In this document: positions 36,087 through 45,495 of the stretch, piece after piece
Numbering within the stretch: position 1 is the first letter of the stretch
How the letters are laid out: each line of letters opens with the position of its first letter
Origin: Brachionus plicatilis
Lineage: Eukaryota; Rotifera; Eurotatoria; Ploima; Brachionidae
Length of the DNA: 64,000 bases
Assembly: GCA_010279815.1 (NCBI GenBank)
Contig: QEOQ01000670.1
Location: 791,372 to 855,371 of the forward strand
Direction of reading: 5' to 3'
The notes under the pieces: generated by a model
The model's input: the letters and a program-made list of their open reading frames with translations, nothing else
The model's database searches: none
Told to the model about the DNA's origin: nothing
Translations under genes and position numbers: made by a program

Positions 36087-37413
36087 TTTTATTTTTGATT
36101 AAATGAAACAGAGCTTTATTAAACAGATTACATTTTTTATCATTGAATTAAATATGTTTACAAAATTGTTAATTAGACAAATACTTATAAAAATTGATTT
36201 AAGAATTGTTGAACTCTTGTTGAGTAAATTTTTAGGCCTGATTGTAAAATTAAAATTTTTTTTGCATTATAAAGCTTTTTTTTATATTATGGCAATTTTA
36301 TCTTTATTTAAAAAATGTGTCAAAGCAGACTTTTGATTTCACTTTTCTTTTAAGTTTAACAGATAAATATCCTTAAATAAAAATGATAATTGTGTAGATT
36401 GCTTGAAATAAAAATTATGAAAATTTTCATTGTTATGGTAAAAATGAATAATTAATAAAATATAACATTTATAAATGTTTCAATGATATTTAATATTGAA
36501 TTAACAATGTTTAAAAAAAGAAAAATACAGACAGGCAGATTTGGTAAGAAAATAATTCACGTCACCTATCTTTAGAATTTAATTTCCAAAAATGCATCGT
36601 AATTTGAAAAATAATAGGGAAAAAATCTAAAAATCTATTATTTTTATCATTTAAATTCGAAAGTTTGATTTATATTATTAAATTAAACTGAAATTTAATA
36701 CTTTTTGAGTGCAAAACTGACTTCTATTAGGGATAACAAATAGGGATGATTTAGACAAAATTATTCATAATTTTTCATTTTACTAGTTTACAAATTTAAA
36801 AAAAAGAGATAATTTTTTAAAAACTTTCTTTTCAATTTTTCTTAAACAGTGATTTGATTTGAATAAAATTAAATTACGTAAAATATGTGACTTAATTTAG
36901 ATGTAGGATTGATTCCTCTTTGGAAAATTAATTAAAAAATTTTTAATTAAAATAAAACAAGAAAGTTGGTAATTTTATTTTATTTTTTTTATTTTTTTTT
37001 TCATTAAATGATAAAAAAATAATTTAAAAAATATATTCTTACCAAAACTTCAGTTAATCATTTTTACTTTTTTCCAAAGCCAATAAACCATTTCTTCATC
37101 TCAATACCTATATCATTTAGCAAGCTTAAAAAATAATGAATTATTTTTTCAATTCAATTTTCTTTTAGTTTAAAAAACAACAAGTTGAATCGAAAATTTT
37201 TTTAAAAACTATGCTATTTCTAGAATTATTAAAATAAAAGGGTGTGATATTACACATTTTTAACAAATATTCAAATTATAAAAATGTAATAGTTTGTCTC
37301 AAAATCAATAAAAAACAAAATTTGATCTGAATAATTTGAAAAACCTGATGATTTGAATATACCTGATGTTGTTTTTTCTTCAAACTTAATTTAAACATTG
37401 AAAATTAATAAAT

Positions 37414-37660
37414 GTACCGTAAATATTTGTTTTTTAAACGTCGCACTAAAAGCCAAAGAATTTAGTTTTGGTGCCTCGAAAGAATTGAATTTTTCAAGGC
37501 TTAAGATAGCAAAGATGAAAATCTATGCAACTGGAAGCCAACTTTTTGACGAAATTTTCTATTGTGATTTTTTGGGAAGTCGAAAGAACTTTTTTTTAAG
37601 TCACCAAAACCAAATTCTTGGGCTTTTAGTGCGACGTTAAAAAACAAATATTTACGTTAC
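37414..37660. mobile_element. Fold-back element with ~60-bp terminal inverted repeats
   Basis: The left arm starts GTACCGTAAATATTTG and continues with AACGTCGCACTAAAAGCC. The right arm is its complement with few differences (GTAACGTAAATATTTG, AACGTCGCACTAAAAGCC). The 80-codon open frame crossing it is an artefact of the repeat. No clear target duplication. Confidence 0.8.
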
Positions 37661-37830
37661 TTTTGTTAAATTATTAGTTTTTGATTTAAAAATAAAAAAA
37701 TATATTTCATAAAAAAAAACTCAAAAACTTTTGTATAAAATTTATTTGATTAAAAATCAACATTGAAGTGCAAAATCGATTAAAAATAAGCACTAAATTT
37801 GTTTGACATGTGTCCATTCATTTACAATTT

Positions 37831-38703
37831 TCATTCAGCAAAAGTGACTGATTTCTTTGGCAGTAAAGGCGATGCCAAGCTCAAAGCATTTGGCGGATAA
37901 GCAAATTTTTTCCTATTAACTAAAATTGATTTAGATGGCGCATTAGTTTGTCTGTTTAGGCTCGAACTAGAGTAGTTACGATTTAGATTATTCAATGAGG
38001 ATGATTGATATTCTTTATTAAGACCACTTTTGTAGCTTTCACTTCTGACCGGTTCAGTAAAGCATACTTTTCCAATATAAAGTTTTTTTTTTAAATCAGA
38101 ATCAAAATCTTTATTTTCCCTAATTGCTGAATATTGCTTATTCAAAGTCTTGTAAGGAGATGGTGACGGTTCGCGAGAATTAACAGTGTAGTTGTTCCTA
38201 GAGTGAAAATTACTGCTGGGCCTCAGGACGGAAGACACTGAGCCAACTCCGGAATTGACTGATGACATATTTTTGAGGTAGCCTGAAGTGTTGCGAATTA
38301 CTGGCAAAGTAAAACCGCTGCCATCTTTTTGATAATAAACTGGCAAAGTAGTGACTTTTTCCTCAGAATCATTTGGTTGATAATATGAATTCGATGAAGA
38401 AATTAAAGTGGGCTTATTTGAAGAATTATTTACAACCCGAGCTATGTATTTGCCGGTATTGTCAGCAAATCTTGATGGAAGTGGAGATGATGGAGTGCTT
38501 CTAAAATAAGAAAAACTGGTTGGTTTTGAATTTTCTTCTCCAAAGTGGTGAACAGGAATGTTAGTTCGTACAGAGCCTGTAAAATCATTTCTTGATGATG
38601 ATAGAGATGATGAGCGAGGCTGACGGATCGATATGGGACTCCGTCGGGACGACTGGAAAATGCCGGAATTCGGCAGCCTCGTCTTTATTTCAAAAATGTT
38701 CAT
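37831..38703 (-). CDS. Disordered protein with a C-terminal PP1-docking motif
   Basis: A 290-aa single-exon protein, not recognised. It is Ser/Asn/Arg-rich throughout and probably disordered, with no membrane segment or signal peptide. It contains SP/TP sites (RRSPISI, PSSPLPS, EPSPSPY) suited to proline-directed kinases. It ends in LLPKKSVTFAE: KSVTF fits the RVxF docking motif for protein phosphatase 1 ([K/R]-x-V-x-F) and is preceded by basic residues. A role as a PP1 regulatory or targeting subunit is inference. The ATG is followed by a long clean frame, and upstream sequence is AT-rich non-coding. Confidence 0.7.
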   Translation of the reverse strand: MNIFEIKTRLPNSGIFQSSRRSPISIRQPRSSSLSSSRNDFTGSVRTNIPVHHFGEENSKPTSFSYFRSTPSSPLPSRFADNTGKYIARVVNNSSNKPTLISSSNSYYQPNDSEEKVTTLPVYYQKDGSGFTLPVIRNTSGYLKNMSSVNSGVGSVSSVLRPSSNFHSRNNYTVNSREPSPSPYKTLNKQYSAIRENKDFDSDLKKKLYIGKVCFTEPVRSESYKSGLNKEYQSSSLNNLNRNYSSSSLNRQTNAPSKSILVNRKKFAYPPNALSLASPLLPKKSVTFAE

Positions 38704-40556
38704 TTTAGATCTAAAAAAGTAATTGAATTAAAGAAAGCCATACAAATTAATTAAATTCTAACGAGATGGGATTAATTTAAACTAAGATATTAATTCTATC
38801 TAAAAAATGTCTTTACCTTTTTTGTTATTTTAATTTTTTTTTCAAATTTCAAAAATATGCTTCGGATAATAAGTTTTCAGACAAAAAATTTTATACACAA
38901 GTTCCTTTTATATCAAAGCCTAACAAAAATTTGTCCATTAATATTTAAAACACTTTAAATTGTGACAAACATAAAGGTAAACTTTAGCTTGTTTTACTGA
39001 GTGATAAATAAAAGTGATTTAAGCGGATGAAAAAAATATCTAAGAAAAATGCCTTGAAGTGGGCTATAATAACTTATTTGTAAGATTATTTATTTAAGAA
39101 TATAAAAAATTTAATTCAAAACAAATCTTTTAGAAACCGAAGCTCTATTGAAAAAAATTAAATTGATTTTTGAGCCAAAATTAGCTTTTAATCTAAATAA
39201 ACAAGCCATCTCAGCAGAATTAATTTTTAGATAAAATCAGCAAAAGTTAAATTGTCCTTAAATTTGCTACCAATCGCATCAGGCTTAAGATAGTCATGCA
39301 ATTTCATCCTTTCTAGCATTAATGAACAATATTTTATCTATTTAATTTTGCTGAAATTTTATCGGAAATTAAAAAATTAATTCCTTGAGTTTTATTTACT
39401 CTAAATAGAAAAAAATAAGATTACTTTACAATTATTTGTTCAATCAATCCAAGTGACTGATAAAAAAAATGCGTAAATCTTTTTTATTCCAACTTATTGA
39501 TTTAAACCATAATGGTGAAATTTAACCAAGCTTTAATTAAATGTTAATCTTAATTAAAGCAATGCAGATATTCTTTTTTTGTTTGCCAAATTTTTATAGA
39601 TTCGCTTTGAATAAATTTTCTTCAAAACACCTGTTTAATTTGAGTTGGTACCTTTTGGAGCTGTTTTGTTCGTGCATGCAAGAAGAGCTCTTTAAAAAAT
39701 TGGAAAAAATAAGATTAATCTTCCTAAGAGATACAAATATTCATGCCAAACAAGCTTATATTCTTTTGCCGAGAATCAAAAAAATCTTGGTTTCGGATTG
39801 AAAATTAAGATCGTGTTCTGAAAGGATTCTATAATTAAATTTTAAATTTATAAAAATGCCGAGTATGGTTTTAAATCCTTTATTCAAATAATGATTAACG
39901 AATTTGGCAATCAGAAAGTTAGACGAAAAAAAAAGCCATAAAATAATTTATTTTTCAATTTCAAGTGACATTTAGAAAAAATTTAAAAAAAAAGAGAAAA
40001 AATGATTGAGTTATTGTTGTATCTATTATGTAACATGATATCTATTTTAAAATTTAAATTTTTTACGAAATTTGTGAGAATATTTTAGCTAAATATCATT
40101 TTGAATAAACTTTATTCAACACATTTTTTACACATTTGTCAATTGCTTTGGGGTAGCGACCTAAACTTAATTATTTTTTTAAAATTATGTAATAAACTAA
40201 AAAATTTAGATAAAAATCAATATTCAATCAGTGTGTAAAAGCCCGGTAAATTAAATTGTCTTCAAATTCATTTGCCACCTGTTGAAGGTTAATTAAAATT
40301 CACATAAACAAAAACAATGTATCATCACTACTATAAAAAAAAATCATTAAAAAACTTATTAAACACACTTTTAAATTGTATTTTTTCCTAATGATTCACT
40401 AAGCTCGTTAAAAAAGTACTCATTTATCTCCATATCTGTTCACGTAACATATTTTGCCGTATTTTTTAAAAAAATCAAAATGTCTAAATAAATTATTAAA
40501 ATGAACAAGAAAAAAAAATTTTAATTTTTTATTAAAAAATTCAACAAGCTAAAGAT
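38704..40556. other. Intergenic region
   Basis: AT-rich spacer between the two minus-strand genes. An 86-codon ORF at 39541-39801 (+) is lysine/leucine-rich and unconvincing. No repeats or RNA genes recognised. Confidence 0.45.
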
Positions 40557-41768
40557 TTAGTCGGTTAAAACCATTTCCATTAAACAGATACCATCATTAC
40601 TTAACGAAATGTTACTGATCAAATTTGAGAACAAATTTCTTATTTCCATTTTGGAGCAATTTGTGAAGCCGTATTGCAAGCATAATTGGATCATTTGGGC
40701 CAATCTTTCAAAGCTGTCAAAAAGCAATTTTTTGAAAATTTTTGAAATTTGTTCATCTTTAAATTCGACCTGAGCCTCGTCTAGGCGTTTCTGAATAGTT
40801 TCTAGATTTTTGAGATTTAAAAGCTTAAAGCCCTCTTGACCAGGACCAAGCAAATTAGACAAATCGCTGACCAATTTAAGGCTTATTAAATGCACTTTGA
40901 ATACCAGTGAGTCCAATTGCTGAATTTTCTCTGCACCAAGTTCGGGATTTTTTTTAACAGTCTCGGAAAAATTTTTCACCGGAAACAAGACTGTCGTGTA
41001 CAAGAGTCCTGGTAGTGGATTAAGCATGTATGAACTAAAATGTGATAAATTGGTTTGGTAGGCTAGCATAGGTATTAGTGAATTTTTTTCTATCCAAATT
41101 TCAATCAAACTAAACATTTTGTACAGAAATTTGTCGTCATTTTTTATCATTTCATTAGCTAGCATGTCTAGAATAATGCTCATAAAAAGACTGGCAAACA
41201 GAGGTGAAATGGTGCATAAATTGATCAAATTTTCAGATATTTGGGACTTTTGCGGATTGTTGTACAAAAGAAAATGGTCTACGACTAATTGCTCGAATAT
41301 GGTCTGAATGACTTCGTTTCCAATGTTTGTAATGACCCATTTGGAAACGGTTTCTAGTGTTTTTTTGCCTTCGAGTGATATCGCGTAGCTCAGCAAGAGC
41401 TGAAGTGTGAATTTAGCTGTGTTCTGGTGGTAGAAGTCACCAAATAACAGGTCAAAAATAAAATCCCTAATGCTTGTGTCACTTTCTGATTCAAAAAAAT
41501 TTACTATACAATCAATACATTGAAGTTCTTGCATTCGATTTGTTTTCTTCACATGCAGAAAAGATGACATAATAATTTTGATTGATTTTAATTAAATTAC
41601 TTTGACCCAGATGTTTTGTTCTTGGTTGTAGTCGTGGTATAGAATGCATTTGTTGGCCAAAGTGCTCAGTTCTGGACGACTACAGCGATTGTAATTGTTA
41701 CGTATAAATACCAATGCTTTGCTTGCGCATTCCGGAAAATCTAAACTTAAAATAACTTTTGGATCCAT
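40557..41768 (-). CDS. INTS15: Integrator complex subunit 15
   Basis: Exons in transcript order 41768-41601 and 41546-40557 give 385 aa. The 54-bp intron is GT-AG, phase 0. INTS15 (human C7orf26) belongs to the Integrator module that attenuates and terminates RNA polymerase II transcripts and processes snRNAs, in the nucleus. The match is in the all-helical pattern: exon 1 FPECASKALVFIRNNYNR; MQELQCIDCIVNFFE followed by SIRDFIFDLLFG (human LQELQLLEIMCNYF-type block); LEIWIE-like FSLIEIWIEKN; VFKVHLISLKLVSDL; and SFERLAQMIQLCLQYG followed by IRNLFSNL. A downstream ATG at 41570 lies inside the intron and is not the start. The C-terminal Pro-rich tail of vertebrates is absent. Confidence 0.85.
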
Positions 41769-42624
41769 TTTTGATTTGAATAAAAATTAGAAAAAAATTA
41801 TTTTCATTGTAAATGAGCTTTAATTTGTTCAGTTTTTTTCAGATAAATTTTTTGAATTTTTTTAAATAAATTATTATTTATTTGAGCTTGATTTAAAACT
41901 TTTTTATTAACACTATGAAGAAAAATGATTGATGTTTTTTTTTTTTAATAGGGATCAAATTATTTAATCTGAATTCAAAAAACTTATTTAAAAAGTATAT
42001 ACTTAAAAATGTGACTTAAAAAAAAATGATTTCAATTTTTCATTCTTAAAATTCAAATTATTTCCTTTTTTAGAATTTGAAATTCAATAGTCGTATATAT
42101 TCCCTTAAAAAAATTTTAAATAAAAAAAACTCTAATTGGTACAAATGACTAAAAATTGTATCAACTTGTAACGACTTTGAATATTAAACTTGCTGTTTGA
42201 AAGTCTTTCCACTATTAGGAATAAAATTTGAAATTAGGAGTCAAATTAAAAAAAAAAAGATAAAAATTTTTTTGTTGCCTGTTACTTTTCATTAATATTT
42301 AAGTGACAATAAAACTTTATAAAAATTTTTATCCTTAATGAATTTATCACGAATTTTACAAAAAAATAACAATTTCTCATAATAAAGAAAAAATAATAAT
42401 CACTTAAAAATAAAAAAGTATTTTAAAATTTTCTACTTTACTTTATTTTTTTTTAAAAATTAAATATCGATTTTAATAAAAATGTAATAGAATTCTAAAA
42501 TAAAGACAAGTTTATTCAAATTTTTTAATTCAAAACATCAATTAGATTATGTGCATTTTAAATTTAAAACAAAATTTCAAAACAGAATCATAGCAACTCA
42601 ACTCTAAAATCCATTTTTAATATC
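41769..42624. promoter_or_regulatory. Divergent intergenic region INTS15 / MUL1
   Basis: About 850 bp of AT-rich sequence between two divergent starts, so it must contain both promoters. No clear TATA box, initiator or repeat can be singled out in this composition. Confidence 0.4.
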
Positions 42625-43756
42625 ATGGAGTATCTCCTACTGGGCTTTGATTCCATAATTGTTTCATCCTTGTATTACTTTTACAAGAAAAAAGTCAAAA
42701 CCTTAACAAACATAAAGGTAGTAGACAAAATAAATCTAATTAAAGCAAAATTTAAACAAAATTTAATCCAAGAATGCGCCTTCTATCGACTTGACCAAGA
42801 ACCAAATGTTGGACAATGAGGTGATCGATTACGGAATGATAGTGGGCGTCGTTAGCCCGGACCAGGCCGAGATATCTAGCAACTTCGACAAAAATGTAAA
42901 AGGCGTTATCCGCGTTCTGGAAATACGCGAGCATGGCACATCGTTTAAAAACAACGTTTCCTACGACACCAATCGTTTGATAAGTCGAGTAGCAAGCGAT
43001 GTTCCATTCAGTTTAGTTGTTTCCGGCAATGTTCGAGTGCAGGTTGAGGACCCACTAGCAGCCAACTTTCTGCTAGAATACTTGGAATTAACTCACAAAA
43101 AATTCGAGCCCATCAACGAAAGCTTGATTAAAAAAATTTTCTCCGGACTCGTCTCAAACGAAACCCTGAAAGGCATCGAAACGTCAGAAACAATGCTCAA
43201 AAAGAGTACCCAATTGACCGCATTTGGCCGAATAGAAAAATTGCCAAGTATAGCTAGTTCATCATGGCTAGCAAGCTCGAGCCATAATCGGTACAAAATT
43301 AGCAAATCGGCCTTTGCCGGAAACGAATTTGTGCTCACTAGACTCAGCCGCTCGGCCCTCGTAGAAAAATTGTCCAAGTCGACCAGAAATTTAAAAATTC
43401 TCTTGTATTTTTTTACCTCACTTGGCGCCATTGCGGGCGCCTATTGTGCTTACAAATTGGTAAGAGAGTATTTGGACAGGAAGAAGAGAGAGCGCCGAAT
43501 AGAAGAGGCCAGACAACAGAGGCTCAAAAACCAGCGAGCTCGGGCTCGACACTACGACGACGAGCTGAACATGTCCGATCATAATCAGTCCGAGCAATCG
43601 CTTTGTGTAATTTGTCTCCTTAATCCACGAGAATTGGTTCTGCTCGACTGTGGTCATGTGTGCCTGTGCATGGACTGCTATGAGCGCATGCCCAACTCCA
43701 ATTGTCCCATTTGTAGACAACGATTTAGAACCTATTTGCCATGCTACATTCCATAA
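42625..43756 (+). CDS. MUL1: Mitochondrial E3 ubiquitin/SUMO ligase MUL1, two exons
   Basis: Exons 42625-42717 and 42773-43756 (55-bp GT-AG intron, phase 0) give 358 aa. MUL1/MAPL sits in the outer mitochondrial membrane and ubiquitinates or SUMOylates fission/fusion factors such as DRP1 and mitofusin. Seen: an N-terminal membrane segment YLLLGFDSIIVSSLYYFY; the BAM/GIDE region with DYGMIVGVVSP, VPFSLV, LKGIETSETMLKKSTQLTAFG (family: GIQETEEMLK...LT-G); a second membrane segment ILLYFFTSLGAIAGAYCAY; a basic linker; and a C-terminal C3HC4 RING from C309 (CVICLLNPRELVLLDCGHVC ... CPICRQ). The two halves are in different frames because of the intron, not because of a frameshift. Confidence 0.95.
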
Positions 43757-44504
43757 TTTATTTTAACTAGCAGAATAAATTTATTCTCTTTATTTTGAAT
43801 TTATTTTTATAATTTTTTTTTTAAAGTCTAAATTTAAACAATAAATGAAAATATTTTGTTTTATTTTTTTTAACAATAATAAAAAGATTTTTTGTACAAT
43901 AATTTTTAATTTTTTTTTTGAAATGACCCCGTTCAAATCTAATCAATTTGATCGATTTGAAAAACAATTTCAAAACAACAACATATGGCTACGATGAAGA
44001 AAGGATCAGGTTTTTATTTTCCAAAATAGTTAGATAAACTAAATTTGCTAAGGCTATTCAGATAGCTCTGGCCGACTAAGATAAAACTATCAGAGCCAAA
44101 AGATACAGCTGAGAATAAACAAAACAAATAGTTAAAATAGCTTGCAAATTTTTAATTAACTTATTCGATAGATTTCCTTTTGGTTTAGAGGCTTTGCTAA
44201 ACAGGTTGTAACTTAGTAGCTAAAAGAAAATATTTTTTTTGCATTGTTACCATTCAATTGTAATTAAATTTTTCTTTAAATATTTTTCTTTTTTTTTATT
44301 TAACCATGTAATTAAAATATAGGACTAGCTATTTTTGGCTATAGGCCTCTCACTTCTAATTGAAAAGCTTGCTTTCTCTCTCAAATTTGTTTATCCGGCC
44401 AACACGGATACAAGTCGATTTCAAGATAAACAATTTACTATTTTCATAAACACTAGATGTTCATTTAGAACCAGGATTAGGCATTATTTAGATGCTATTA
44501 AATT
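43757..44504. other. Intergenic region downstream of MUL1
   Basis: AATAAA at about 43774 is a likely MUL1 poly(A) signal. A 64-codon open frame at 44335-44529 runs into the tandem repeat and is probably not a gene, though FVYPANTDTSRFQ is unusually non-AT-biased. Confidence 0.4.
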
Positions 44505-45495
44505 AATTAGGAGAAGATTTGAAGATTAATCTTTAAGCTGATGAAATATGAAAAAAATTGTCATTTTTTTTCTTTGTGTTTCTTAGGTATATATTTGAAT
44601 AATGGTGCGGAGGAAAGATAGGAAAGGGTCACAGATTCGAGTCCTCTTAGGAATCTCTGGAAGGGGTAACTACCCGACTTTCCAAGTAAATAACTAGTTA
44701 TAAACTCAGATAGAAGCTCAAGGGATTAGTTGATGGAAATCGAAAGAAAAGGCCCAATGTTCTACAAGGAGGGAATATGGAGAAAAAAATAATTAGGAGA
44801 AGATTTGGAAATTAATGCATAAAATGGAAAAAAATATGAAAAAAAATATGGAAAAAAATTTTGTCATTTTATTTTCATTATTTTGTTTCTTAGGTACAGA
44901 TTTGGATCATATTTTAAGTCATGAATTGAATTAAATTTTTTTTTTTAAGTCAAGTCAATGACTTAAAAATTTTTTTTTTATTAAGTCTAATTTTTATTAC
45001 TTGCACAAAATTTTTATCAATATCTGCTACATTTGGACCAGTTGAAAGAATTTTTTCATAATTTGGTTACATTAACAGACCACATCGGTCAAGATTAACA
45101 GCCAGGAATTTGGAAGCAACTACTTTATTGGTATCAAAAATGAATTTATTAAATCATTGACTTGACTTAAAAAAAAATGACTTAAGACTTGTGACTTAAA
45201 AACAACTCTGACTTGGATAGTTAGAAAAACTCTTAGGCATCTCTGGAAGGGTGAAGGGTTAACTGTCCGGTCGCCTAAGTATATCACTAGTTAAAAAGAA
45301 ATCAAAAACTCAGAAAGAGGCTCAGGGGAATAATGAACTCGAAGGGAAATCGAAAAAAATGGCCCAATGTTCCATAAGGAGAAAAAATAATTGGGAGAAA
45401 ATTTGAAGATAAGTGCATAAGCTGATGAAATATGGAAAAATTTTTGTCATATTTTTGTTACTTAGGTGCAGACTTGGATAATGATGCGTAGCAAA
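44505..45495. repeat. 287-bp tandem repeat, 2.4 copies, interrupted by a hAT element
   Basis: Unit 1 is 44505-44790 (286 bp). Unit 2 is 44791-45388, which becomes 287 bp when the hAT element plus one target copy (311 bp) is removed. Unit 3 is partial, 45389-45495. Landmarks shared in order: aattaggagaagattt, tttcttaggt-cagatttgga, atctctggaaggg, and aaatgg(c)ccaatgtt. Unit 1 has a tRNA B-box-like GATTCGAGTCC at 44634-44644, hinting at a SINE origin. Confidence 0.85.
44908..45210 (+). mobile_element. Internally deleted hAT transposon
   Basis: The right end GACTTAAAAACAACTCTG matches the hAT MITE family. The 8-bp flanks are atttggat (44900-44907) and acttggat (45211-45218), 7 of 8 matching. 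The frame 45017-45160 reads SISATFGPVERIFS, one stop, FGYINRPHRSRLTARNLEA then SKMNLLNH and a stop. This is the C-terminal hAT dimerisation domain. It may be the source lineage of the MITEs. Confidence 0.85.

Larger units (their letters stand above)
32683..37413. other. Gene-poor interval
   Basis: No confident gene. A coding-looking fragment is listed at 35960-36086, and a short LINE scrap near 35560. A hAT-MITE-like end (TTTAAACAACTCTG) is at about 35780-35794. The minus strand at 34130-34260 reads TETIEIAQSLVSEIDELIGF, which looks coding-like but is unrecognised. Short ORFs at 34272, 35142 and 36103 are not convincing. Confidence 0.4.

Noticed and set aside
36103..36336. 77-codon ORF
   Set aside because: Ile/Leu/Lys/Phe composition expected from random AT-rich sequence.
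37398..37640. 80-codon ORF
   Set aside because: It consists of the two inverted arms of a fold-back element.
39541..39801. 86-codon ORF in spacer
   Set aside because: AT-driven amino-acid composition and no recognisable motif.
41547..41570. ATG at 41570 as INTS15 start
   Set aside because: It lies inside the intron. The upstream exon gives a family-like N-terminus.
42718..42819. Apparent frameshift in MUL1
   Set aside because: The change of frame is explained by a 55-bp GT-AG intron that restores phase exactly.
44634..44644. tRNA gene
   Set aside because: Only a B-box-like match. No A box of good quality and no cloverleaf. Better explained as a SINE-like repeat.
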